Source: Bacilli bacterium
GTDB lineage: Bacteria; Bacillota_I; Bacilli_A; RFN20; CAG-826
Length of the DNA: 64,000 nucleotides
Assembly: GCA_035326105.1 (NCBI GenBank)
Contig: DAOKYO010000001.1
Location: 186,001-250,000, forward strand
Direction of reading: 5' to 3'
The number at the start of each line of letters is the position of its first letter. Within the stretch, counting starts at the first letter, position 1. Below the pieces are notes generated by a model that saw only the letters and a program-made list of their open reading frames with translations, did no database searches and was not told where the DNA came from. A program made the translations under genes and the position numbers. Positions 44,208 to 52,139 of this stretch are shown here, one piece after another.

Positions 44208-45721
44208 TACTCGTCGTACTGCTGTTGTCCAGCCCCCATATACTCTTGCTCAAAATTCTGGGTTGGAGTATCAAATCGGCCATAAGATTTAAAGAAAATT
44301 AATGGTACGACGCCTGTCTTTCCATTTCGATTTTTTCCAATTATAACTTCGACCATCGAGTAGTCACCATTTTCGGGACCATTTTTTTCCATATCTTCTT
44401 TTTGTTTGGCGCTTCGGCGCTCACTGTCTTCCCGACTCTCGCCGTACTTGGTGGCAGGCGTTCCTTTTTGGCCGGTTTTAGTATAGTAGTCATCCCGATA
44501 TAACATTAATACCACATCGGCGTCTTGTTCAATTGAACCCGATTCACGTAAATCGCTGAGCATTGGACGCTTATTAGGACGTTTTTCAACTTCCCGTGAT
44601 AGCTGAGATAAAACCACTACTGGTATCTTTAGTTCCCGTGCCAACTCCTTTAAAGTCCGCGATATCTCGCTCACTTCAAGTTGCCTACTTTCGACGCTGT
44701 CTTTACCCGTGGTAATAAGTCCGATATAGTCGATAACAATTAAGGATAAATCCTCGTGAGCCGCTTTCAGTTTCTTGCTTTTGGCCACAATATCCAAAAG
44801 GCGAATTCCCGGAGTGTCATCGATAAAAAGCGGAAGCGATGCGATCGTATTTATGGCCGCTCCTACTTTTGCCTGTTCGGTTGAAGCTAGATTATTGGTC
44901 TGAATTTTACCTAGATCGACATTGCTCTTATTAGCAATCAAACGCAAAACCAACTGTTCAGCCGGCATTTCAATAGAAAATATCGCGGCCGTCTTATTAT
45001 CACGTTCGGCTGCATTCATCGCCATGTTAATTGCCAATGCTGTTTTGCCGACGGAAGGACGGGCGGCAATAATAATCATATTACCCGGTTGAAAACCATG
45101 CGTATATTCATTAAGGCGCGGATAGCCGGTTGTAACTCCGGTAAGATGGTTGTCGCCGCTGGCTTTCATTGTCGCCAACGTTTCCGAAATAATTTTTGTA
45201 ATCTGCTTGGTGGAGCGAAAATCACTGATACGTCTTTTTTCGGCGACCCGAGCAATCCGATCGCTGCCGATAGCAACAAATTCGCTTATGTCTTCAATTT
45301 GCCGAGTAGAGTATTCGTCCAGCACATCCTCCATGGTCGATAAAAAGGCTCTTAAAACGGTATGATCTTGAAGAATTTTAATATAGTGTTCAAGATTAGT
45401 GTAACCAAAAGAAGAATCAGCCAGTTCTTTGAGATAATCAATTCCACCAACTTTGTCAATCTCCTTCATATTTACTAATTCGTTATAAACTGTTTGAATA
45501 TCTACCGAAGATTTTTGATTATGAACATTGGTAATCGCCTCAAAAACAATTTGATTAGGCCGATTGCCCACATAAAAATCATCCATCGTTAAAGACCCAA
45601 GAGCCAGAGCAACGGCTTCGGGATATAAAAGCATTGAACCGAGAACGGACTTTTCCGCCATCTCGTTATTAGGCATTTTGACACTCATGGCTGAACTATT
45701 GTTCCTCACTGACATGGACAT
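44207..45721 (-). CDS. dnaB: Replicative DNA helicase DnaB
   Basis: 504 aa (called dnaC in B. subtilis). N-terminal primase-interacting domain (AEKSVLGSMLL), RecA-like domain with Walker A ARPSVGKTALAIN, Walker B LIVIDYIGLI, and SQLSREVEKRPNKRPMLSDL followed by IEQDADVV. It unwinds the fork as a hexamer. The gene overlaps rplI by 26 nt; a downstream ATG at codon 12 is another possible start. A 20-residue charged insert after the sensor region (EDSERRSAKQKEDMEKN) is unusual but does not disturb the core. Confidence 0.97.
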   Translation of the reverse strand: MSMSVRNNSSAMSVKMPNNEMAEKSVLGSMLLYPEAVALALGSLTMDDFYVGNRPNQIVFEAITNVHNQKSSVDIQTVYNELVNMKEIDKVGGIDYLKELADSSFGYTNLEHYIKILQDHTVLRAFLSTMEDVLDEYSTRQIEDISEFVAIGSDRIARVAEKRRISDFRSTKQITKIISETLATMKASGDNHLTGVTTGYPRLNEYTHGFQPGNMIIIAARPSVGKTALAINMAMNAAERDNKTAAIFSIEMPAEQLVLRLIANKSNVDLGKIQTNNLASTEQAKVGAAINTIASLPLFIDDTPGIRLLDIVAKSKKLKAAHEDLSLIVIDYIGLITTGKDSVESRQLEVSEISRTLKELARELKIPVVVLSQLSREVEKRPNKRPMLSDLRESGSIEQDADVVLMLYRDDYYTKTGQKGTPATKYGESREDSERRSAKQKEDMEKNGPENGDYSMVEVIIGKNRNGKTGVVPLIFFKSYGRFDTPTQNFEQEYMGAGQQQYDE

Positions 45722-46145
45722 TAACCACGCCGATTACGTCTTTATATAATTCAATTCTCAAACGGGTATAGCCGATGGCATTAACCGGATAATGATCTAC
45801 AAACTTTCTTTTATCGATAACGATATTATATTTTGATTTAAGTTCTGCTTCAATTTGCTTGGGAGAAATGGTTCCAAACATACGTCCGTCTTTACTGACT
45901 TTCGCCGTAAATTCGACCGTGATATCCTTAAGCTTTAAGGCAAGTTGCTCCGCCTTTTGCTTTTCCTCAGCCACCGCTTTCGCGCGATTTTCCTTTTGGC
46001 TATTTAATATTTCTATCGAACGATCGGTATAAAGGACCGCTAATTTCTTTGGCATCAAAAAGTTATTTGCATACCCATCGCTAACTTCGACAATTTGATC
46101 TTTCTTCCCGACATTGCGCACATCTTGCAGTAAAATAACTCGCAT
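45696..46145 (-). CDS. rplI: 50S ribosomal protein bL9
   Basis: 149 aa. MRVILLQDVRNVGKKDQIV then VSDGYANNFLMPKKLA is the bL9 N-terminal RNA-binding signature; a long linker helix (residues about 40-75) and a C-terminal domain (FGTISPKQIEAEL) follow. A standard member of the rpsF-dnaB cluster. Confidence 0.98.
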   Translation of the reverse strand: MRVILLQDVRNVGKKDQIVEVSDGYANNFLMPKKLAVLYTDRSIEILNSQKENRAKAVAEEKQKAEQLALKLKDITVEFTAKVSKDGRMFGTISPKQIEAELKSKYNIVIDKRKFVDHYPVNAIGYTRLRIELYKDVIGVVNVHVSEEQ

Positions 46146-46158
46146 AATTTTTCCTCCG

Positions 46159-48237
46159 TTAATTTTCTTTTATTCGACTGTCATTTAAATACAGCGATAA
46201 TACTTGGATTAACTGTTCTTCCGCTTTATCGACCGTAATATCATTTAGTGCAACTGCCGAGGCCGCCTGATGACCGCCGCCGCCCAGTTTTTCCAAGAGC
46301 AACTGGACATTAACTGATCCGTCGCTTCTGCCACTGATGCGAATTTCTTTTTCACCCGTCCGTCCGATAACAAAGGCCGCATCTACTCCTTTTATTTGAA
46401 TACACTGATTGGCAACTTTAGCAATGGTCGCCGCATCAATGATGTCTTTGGCATCGCCTTTGGCAACCACTACTCCGTAAAATGGAGTTTTAAGTGTCGC
46501 CATTATTTTTGTAACGAGGGCATATTCTTCGTATTCATCCTTTAAAAAATCATCCGCTTTACCATTATCGGCCCCATAATCTTTCAGGATCATGCACGCT
46601 TCAAAAGTTCTCATTCCGGTCGTGTTATTGCGGAAGTAGTTCGTATCGAGGAAGATACCTGCAAGCATGAGCGTCGCATATTTCTCCGGAATATCGATGT
46701 AAGGAAAATTTCCATATTCGCATAATTCGGTTACAAGTTCACTGGTAGAAGACGAACTGGTTTCGATATACTGAAAAATAGGATCGGTAATAAAATCTTC
46801 CGCCCGGCGATGATGATCAATTACCGCGATCGAAGATATCTTGTCAAGAAGCGGTGGATACATGACATATGCCGGTCGGGAAACATCAGCAATAATAAGT
46901 AAGGTATTGGTCTTGATCAGGGAGTTAGACACCCGCTCACTGGCCAACTCTTGCGGACTGACAAATATATTCTCCATCTCATCTTTGCTAAAGGAGTTAA
47001 GTAGCGCTCTCTTGGTTTTCTTTTCGACATTCTTTGAATCATAGACAATTTTTGCCTCGATAAATTTCTTATTACTCACTTCCGCATCCTTGCGTTTAAT
47101 GTAATCGCAAAGGACTTTTAGCCCAAGTGAAGCCCCAATGGCATCTAAATCCGCCATTGCATGCCCCATAATAATAACGTTGGATGAGTTCTTAACAATC
47201 GCCGCCAGTGAGTCACTTGTCAGACGGACTTTAACTTTGTTGCGTTTTTCAGAAGCAACGGAAGCTCCGCCAAAATACTGATGCTCGCTGCCATACTTAG
47301 AAACAACCACTTGGTCCCCACCCCGTGACATGGCTAGATCGATTGCATTAATTGCCATTTCATCCAATTTAGTAAAGTCGGGAAAATTATAGGCAAAGCC
47401 GGCTGATAGTGTTAATGTGCTATCCTGATCGCTTTCCATTTCTCGCACTTTATCAAGAATAGAGAATTTATCTTCTAAAACCTTTTTAAAAGATTTATAG
47501 TTGCCAATAAGCAGAAAGGCATCATCGCGATAGCGGCGAACAAGAAAATCAAACTTATGTCCATATTCAAAAATAGCCGATGTTGCCATCGCTGTAACTG
47601 GATTGTTGATTTCACGATTTACACTTAAGTCCGTATAATTATCAATCATCATTATACCCACTACCGGAGATTGGTTAAGATTGGTCTGAAAGAGGTATTC
47701 ATTTTCGGAAATATCCTTAAAAATAAACAAATCCGCATCGGAAAGATACTTGACCGCATAGTTACGAGAATTAATTTCCACTTTTACAACCAAGTTTTCA
47801 TCTCCATCTTCGTCTTCCGCGTTATCCACCAATTTTTCCAATGAATGCTGCCATTCTAAAATATTTTGATCAAGAATATTGATCTTCCGCGTCACGAATA
47901 GTTCACTTGTCCAAATTACTTGAAAGTCTTTATCAACAACCACTAATCCAATCATTCCAAAGTCATAAGCTTCTTTAACATCACTGCCAATAATTTTAGC
48001 CGAGGTAAGTTCGCTCAAGGAATGCTTTCTCTGTACGACAAATAGACCAAATAAAATCATCAGCGCATCCAAAACAACAATGATTGTTCCCGCTAACAAA
48101 ATCATCGGCAAAGTTAAAACATTCTTAAGGTTGAACCAGTCGTATATATATCCTCCTCCGACAAGGATGACAAAAATGGCCTCAATTGCAAAAAGGCCAA
48201 GGATGATATAACGTAAGCGACGAATAGTTTTTAGCAT
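46159..48237 (-). CDS. gdpP: Cyclic-di-AMP phosphodiesterase GdpP
   Basis: 692 aa. Two TM helices (about 10-28, 38-65), degenerate PAS (about 85-160), and a degenerate GGDEF domain (about 180-310, SRGGDQVVV instead of GGDEF). A DHH phosphodiesterase follows (MADLDAIGASLGL, VIDHHRR), then DHHA1 with GGGGHQAASAVAL. It hydrolyses c-di-AMP and so sets K+ and cell-wall homeostasis. GAGGTGAG precedes ATG 48237. Confidence 0.96.
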   Translation of the reverse strand: MLKTIRRLRYIILGLFAIEAIFVILVGGGYIYDWFNLKNVLTLPMILLAGTIIVVLDALMILFGLFVVQRKHSLSELTSAKIIGSDVKEAYDFGMIGLVVVDKDFQVIWTSELFVTRKINILDQNILEWQHSLEKLVDNAEDEDGDENLVVKVEINSRNYAVKYLSDADLFIFKDISENEYLFQTNLNQSPVVGIMMIDNYTDLSVNREINNPVTAMATSAIFEYGHKFDFLVRRYRDDAFLLIGNYKSFKKVLEDKFSILDKVREMESDQDSTLTLSAGFAYNFPDFTKLDEMAINAIDLAMSRGGDQVVVSKYGSEHQYFGGASVASEKRNKVKVRLTSDSLAAIVKNSSNVIIMGHAMADLDAIGASLGLKVLCDYIKRKDAEVSNKKFIEAKIVYDSKNVEKKTKRALLNSFSKDEMENIFVSPQELASERVSNSLIKTNTLLIIADVSRPAYVMYPPLLDKISSIAVIDHHRRAEDFITDPIFQYIETSSSSTSELVTELCEYGNFPYIDIPEKYATLMLAGIFLDTNYFRNNTTGMRTFEACMILKDYGADNGKADDFLKDEYEEYALVTKIMATLKTPFYGVVVAKGDAKDIIDAATIAKVANQCIQIKGVDAAFVIGRTGEKEIRISGRSDGSVNVQLLLEKLGGGGHQAASAVALNDITVDKAEEQLIQVLSLYLNDSRIKEN

Positions 48238-48356
48238 CAGACTCTCACCTCTTGTTATTTATTATATTTTACTATAATTCTATGACTATTTGTAATTTTA
48301 TTAACTTCAATTAAATGCCGTTGGGTTTGCTTATTTGGTTGATAGAACTTCAAGCA

Positions 48357-48385
48357 ATAAAAAAAGGCCTTCACAGGAAGGCCTT
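48357..48385 (-). terminator. Terminator of the rpsF-ssb-rpsR operon
   Basis: AAGGCCTTC / GAAGGCCTT (9 bp, 4-nt loop) followed on the minus strand by TTTTTTTATT. Separates rpsR from gdpP, which must have its own promoter. Confidence 0.92.
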
Positions 48386-48393
48386 AATATAAA

Positions 48394-48621
48394 TCAATCG
48401 ACAAAGTAAGGGAGAAGTCCCATGAAACGAGCATTCTTGATTGCCCGTGCTAATTGACGTTGATATTTAGCACTTGTACCAGTTACCCGACGAGGAGCAA
48501 TTTTACCATTAGGCGAAACAAACCGCTTAAGTAATTCCACATCTTTGTAATCAATCCATTTGATATTATTCTTGGTAAAGTAGCAGACCTTTTTCCGAGG
48601 TCTCATTTTCTTAAAAGCCAT
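48394..48621 (-). CDS. rpsR: 30S ribosomal protein bS18
   Basis: 75 aa. RPRKKVCYFTKNN, DYKDVELLKRFVS and GKIAPRRVTGTSAKYQRQL are canonical. Only one Cys remains, so this is the zinc-free type. Binds bS6 in the platform. Third gene of the rpsF operon. Confidence 0.98.
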   Translation of the reverse strand: MAFKKMRPRKKVCYFTKNNIKWIDYKDVELLKRFVSPNGKIAPRRVTGTSAKYQRQLARAIKNARFMGLLPYFVD

Positions 48622-48640
48622 GATGTATTTATTTCCTTTC

Positions 48641-49060
48641 TTAGAATGGTAGATCGTTACCGACTAAATCGACAGAATCAAGATTTTGACTATTATCTTC
48701 TTCTGGCATATCGGCATCAGTAACATTTGGTTGTCCACTTCCTTTTGGTTCTAGGAACTGAACTGAATCGGCTACCACTTCAAAGACCTGAGCCTTGCCG
48801 CTGCCGTCACGTCGATCATAAGTCCGTTGCGTGAGACGACCATCGACACCAACCAGCGAGCCTTTGCGGGTATACTTAGCAACATTATCGGCCGTCAAGT
48901 TCCAAGCGATGCAGGGAATAAAACTGGCTGATTTCTCGCCGCCTTTGGTCGGACGATTGTCTACCGCTAATGTAAACGAAGCTACCGAAGCTCCATTTGG
49001 AGTTTTCCGTAACTCCGGATCGCGGGTAAGACGTCCAACTAATATAATCCGATTAATCAT
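48641..49060 (-). CDS. ssb: Single-stranded DNA-binding protein
   Basis: 139 aa. OB fold (MINRIILVGRLTRDPELRKT, VASFTLAVDN, YTRKGSLVGVDGRL) then a short acidic linker and the C-terminal tip VDLVGNDLPF, the partner-binding peptide. Located between rpsF and rpsR as in Bacilli. AGGAGG precedes ATG 49060. Confidence 0.97.
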   Translation of the reverse strand: MINRIILVGRLTRDPELRKTPNGASVASFTLAVDNRPTKGGEKSASFIPCIAWNLTADNVAKYTRKGSLVGVDGRLTQRTYDRRDGSGKAQVFEVVADSVQFLEPKGSGQPNVTDADMPEEDNSQNLDSVDLVGNDLPF

Positions 49061-49080
49061 ATAATATGCCTCCTAGTTAG

Positions 49081-49368
49081 TTATTCTTGATCAACAGTCA
49101 CTAAATAACGGACCACATTGGCGTTGAGCTTTGCTAAACGTTCAAATTCAGCAGTTGCACCGACCGATGCGGAAACTTTGAGCACTACGTAGTATCCTTT
49201 AAGTTGACCATCAATTTCATAAGCGAAGTCGCGTAGACCCCATTCATCTGTTTTGGTCACTTCCGCGCCATTGTCAGCAAGAATTTTTGCTAAATTGGCA
49301 ATCTCAGCCTTGCGAGCTTCCTCATCAAGACCGGCGGATAGAATGTACATAATTTCGTACTTTTCCAT
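49081..49368 (-). CDS. rpsF: 30S ribosomal protein bS6
   Basis: 95 aa. MEKYEIMYILSAGLDEEA, GLRDFAYEIDGQLKGYYVVL and NVVRYLVTV match bS6. First gene of the operon; its leader carries a probable S6:S18 autoregulatory site and a strong promoter. GGGAGG precedes ATG 49368. Confidence 0.97.
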   Translation of the reverse strand: MEKYEIMYILSAGLDEEARKAEIANLAKILADNGAEVTKTDEWGLRDFAYEIDGQLKGYYVVLKVSASVGATAEFERLAKLNANVVRYLVTVDQE

Positions 49369-49374
49369 GTGTTT

Positions 49375-49420
49375 TACCTCCCTATGGACCTTCGGCTACC
49401 TACGGACGCGGTAGCAGAGC
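49375..49420 (-). promoter_or_regulatory. Probable S6:S18 leader (autoregulatory RNA)
   Basis: On the minus strand a hairpin GCTACC-GCGTCCGTA-GGTAGC with a CCG-containing loop lies directly upstream of the rpsF ribosome binding site. rpsF leaders in many bacteria carry a CCG-bearing stem that binds the bS6:bS18 complex and represses translation. The fit is by motif and position only. Confidence 0.6.
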
Positions 49421-49458
49421 GGTAATGTATATATAAGTATGCCTTATATATCAGTGTG

Positions 49459-49487
49459 ATTATAATATGTGAGCGACGTTTTGTAAA
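49459..49487 (-). promoter_or_regulatory. Sigma-A promoter of the rpsF operon
   Basis: Minus strand TTTACA (49482-49487), exact 17-bp spacer, TATAAT (49459-49464). It gives a leader of about 85 nt containing the hairpin described above. Confidence 0.85.
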
Positions 49488-49494
49488 GAAAAGT

Positions 49495-49544
49495 CCAAAA
49501 TAAAAGCCGTTATCCATACAATATATAAATTGCGTAATAACGGC
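49495..49544 (-). terminator. Terminator after lysS
   Basis: GCCGTTAT / ATAACGGC arms with an AT-rich loop that can pair further, followed on the minus strand by TTTTATTTT. Lies 16 bp past the lysS stop. Confidence 0.8.
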
Positions 49545-49559
49545 GATATTGTCTAAAAA

Positions 49560-51038
49560 TTAACGAGTTTTCATCGTTGGGAACAGGATTACTTCCCGAA
49601 TATTGGTCATTCCGGTCAAAAGCATCACTAACCGATCAATACCGATGCCAATGCCACCGGTTGGAGGCATCCCATATTCAAGCGCTTCAAGGAAGTCATC
49701 ATCAATTTCGTTAGCTTCCTCGTCCCCCATCTCCCGCGCTTTAAGCTGTTCTTCAAATCTCTCTCGTTGATCAATCGGATCATTTAATTCGCTATATGCG
49801 TTAGCCAATTCCGAACCATTGATAAAAAGTTCAAACCGCAGGGTAAAGCGTGGATCGGGACTCTTTTTGGTCAAAGGACTGATTTCGATCGGATGTCCGT
49901 AGACAAAAGTCGGTTGAATAAAGTCCTTTTCGCAGAATTCCTCAAAAAACGCATTAATAATATGTCCGACCGTAAAGTGTTTTTCAACTTCAACATGATG
50001 GTCAGCCGCTAATTTCTTAGCTGTTTCCAAGTCCATAGGCCGCCAAAAATCGATGCCGGTTTTTTCCTTGATGGCATCTACCATGTGCACCCGTCTAAAC
50101 TCGGGCTCAACATCGATAATTTTACCATCGTATTCTAATTTCATCGTGCCGACCACTTCTTGAGCCAGTGTTCTGATCATTCCCTCGGCCAAGTCAAACA
50201 TATCTTCCAAATCACCATAGGCAAGGTATGCTTCAACCGTAGTAAATTCCGGATTATGCCGGGTATCCATGCCTTCATTTCGGAATAAACGTCCGATTTC
50301 GTAAACTTTTTCCATTCCCCCGACAATTAATCTTTTCAATGGAAGTTCAGTGGCAATCCTTAAATAAAAATCCCGGTCTAAAGCATTATGATGAGTGATA
50401 AATGGTCGGGCTGATGCTCCGCCAAGAATGGGATTAAGAACCGGCGTTTCAACTTCAACGTATCCTTGACCATCAAGATAGTTTTGAATACCACGAATAA
50501 TCCGGGGACGAAGAAACGCCACTCTACGTGCCTCATCGTTGGTTATCAAGTCAACATATCTGCGCCGAAAACGTTCCTCAATATCTGTCAGTCCGTGAAA
50601 TTTTTCCGGTAGGGGTCGAAGGGCCTTTGTGAGATGAGTATATTTCTCTACCCGAACGGTAATTTCGTCCGTTTGGGTTCTAAAAACCAGGCCTTCCACA
50701 CCGACAATATCGCCAAGATCGGCCGTTTTAAAAAGCGCATATGCTTCTTCGCCGACAACATCTCTTTGGATGAAGGCCTGCATTTTTCCTTCCCGGTCCT
50801 GCAGCGAGAAAAAAGAAGCTTTTCCCATTTTACGAATAAACATAATTCGTCCCGCAAATTTAACCATGTGCGGATTATTTTCCAATTCCTCGCGGGTCTT
50901 GCCCTCGGCATACTCGCGAATACTCTTCGCTGTATCAGTCCTTTGAAAACGTTCCCCGAAGGGAGCAACGCCGGCTTCAACTAGTTTGGCAAGTTTCCCC
51001 CGCCGAACTAATTCTTGTTCTGAATATTGTTTTTCCAT
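49560..51038 (-). CDS. lysS: Lysyl-tRNA synthetase, class II
   Basis: 492 aa from ATG 51038, matching the usual MEK...EQELVRRGKLAKL start; an in-frame ATG at 51077 has no binding site. OB-fold anticodon domain (about 45-145), then class II core: motif 2 FRNEGMDTRHNPEFT and motif 3 GIGIGIDRLVMLLTG. It charges tRNA-Lys. The purine-rich AGGAGAAGGGG lies about 24 nt before the ATG, separated by a perfect GGGGAT-TT-ATCCCC hairpin. That arrangement could place the site close to the start in space. Confidence 0.96.
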   Translation of the reverse strand: MEKQYSEQELVRRGKLAKLVEAGVAPFGERFQRTDTAKSIREYAEGKTREELENNPHMVKFAGRIMFIRKMGKASFFSLQDREGKMQAFIQRDVVGEEAYALFKTADLGDIVGVEGLVFRTQTDEITVRVEKYTHLTKALRPLPEKFHGLTDIEERFRRRYVDLITNDEARRVAFLRPRIIRGIQNYLDGQGYVEVETPVLNPILGGASARPFITHHNALDRDFYLRIATELPLKRLIVGGMEKVYEIGRLFRNEGMDTRHNPEFTTVEAYLAYGDLEDMFDLAEGMIRTLAQEVVGTMKLEYDGKIIDVEPEFRRVHMVDAIKEKTGIDFWRPMDLETAKKLAADHHVEVEKHFTVGHIINAFFEEFCEKDFIQPTFVYGHPIEISPLTKKSPDPRFTLRFELFINGSELANAYSELNDPIDQRERFEEQLKAREMGDEEANEIDDDFLEALEYGMPPTGGIGIGIDRLVMLLTGMTNIREVILFPTMKTR

Positions 51039-51125
51039 CTCATTTTTTGGGGATAAATCCCCTTCTCCTTCTATCATTCTACTTTTGTAAAATCGCTAAT
51101 ATATTACTATATTTAGGCAATTTTA

Positions 51126-52100
51126 TTAACTGCTTTCGCTAATTTGTTCTAAAATTGCTTCAATATCGCTAAAGCATACAATTGAATTTACAATCATTGC
51201 CTTGTAGGGCTTCATGCCCGGATACCCATTAAGAAACTTCGGCAGCAATCCCCTAAGTTGTCGGACTGCGATTAATTCGCCTTTCTCTTCTATCAGAAGA
51301 CGAGAAAAAGTCCGCATGTATTCAAGTTGTGTTGTTAAAGAAACCGAAGCATCCACTTTTTTGCCTTCAACGACTTGATTAATTTGCCGAATCAGCCACG
51401 GATTTCCCAATGCCCCACGCGCAACCATAACTGCTGCTGCTTTGGTTATATTTAAAGCTTCTTCGGCCTTTTCATATGTGAAGATATCGCCGCTTATAAC
51501 CAGTGGTACCTTCATCTGCAATTGAAGATCCTTCGCAATGTGATAATCAACCTCGCCCGAATAAAGCGCTGAACGCGTTCTTAAATGAAGGGCAATCATC
51601 TTTACATTTGCCCGCTCCAACACTTTGATTGTCTCACGGAAATTTATTGATGTATCATCCCAGCCAAGGCGAATTTTAGCCGTTACCGGTTTGGATGATT
51701 TTTCGGTTATTGCCGTCATCGTTTCTTCAAGTTCATCCAGCCGCTTCAGCCACGCGCTTCCAGAACCGGCACGAGTCACTTTCGGAACCGGACATCCCAA
51801 ATTAATATCAAGAAAATCATATTCGGCTCCGCTTTGATTTAAAATATCGATTGCTTGAAGAAGCGTTTCCTTACTGCCGCCAAACAATTGAATAGCTAAC
51901 GGTCGATCCCCTTTGCCCTTCTTCAGGTAGGAGAATGTCTCTTCATTGCCGTATATCAATCCGCAATCGCTAATCATTTCGGTATACGCTAAAGCAATTC
52001 CAAAAGGACGCATAAACTCACGATAAGCTGCGGTTGTAATTCCCGCCATCGGTCCAAGAACAACCCGCCCTTGAATTTCAGTGTCTCCAATTTTCCACAT
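51126..52100 (-). CDS. dusB: tRNA-dihydrouridine synthase DusB
   Basis: 324 aa. TIM-barrel FMN enzyme: VLGPMAGITTAAYR, catalytic Cys in DINLGCPVPKVTRAGSGS, KIRLGWDD, HLRTRSALYSG and MVARGALGNPWL are visible. It reduces uridines in the tRNA D-loop. The start ATG 52100 lacks a purine-rich site; the bases before it are the 3' arm of the ftsH terminator. Translation may depend on read-through coupling. Confidence 0.94.
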   Translation of the reverse strand: MWKIGDTEIQGRVVLGPMAGITTAAYREFMRPFGIALAYTEMISDCGLIYGNEETFSYLKKGKGDRPLAIQLFGGSKETLLQAIDILNQSGAEYDFLDINLGCPVPKVTRAGSGSAWLKRLDELEETMTAITEKSSKPVTAKIRLGWDDTSINFRETIKVLERANVKMIALHLRTRSALYSGEVDYHIAKDLQLQMKVPLVISGDIFTYEKAEEALNITKAAAVMVARGALGNPWLIRQINQVVEGKKVDASVSLTTQLEYMRTFSRLLIEEKGELIAVRQLRGLLPKFLNGYPGMKPYKAMIVNSIVCFSDIEAILEQISESS

Positions 52101-52103
52101 TTC

Positions 52104-52139
52104 AAAAAAGAAGGAGAAGTTACTCCTTCACTTCTCCTT
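52104..52139 (-). terminator. Terminator overlapping the ftsH stop
   Basis: AAGGAGAAG / CTTCTCCTT (9 bp) with the ftsH stop codon in or near the loop, followed by CTTTTTT on the minus strand. dusB begins 4 bp later, so part of the transcripts must read through, or dusB has a promoter within ftsH. Confidence 0.75.

Noticed and set aside
51038..51125. T-box leader for lysS
   Set aside because: lysS follows dusB closely and no specifier loop or antiterminator T-box sequence is present.
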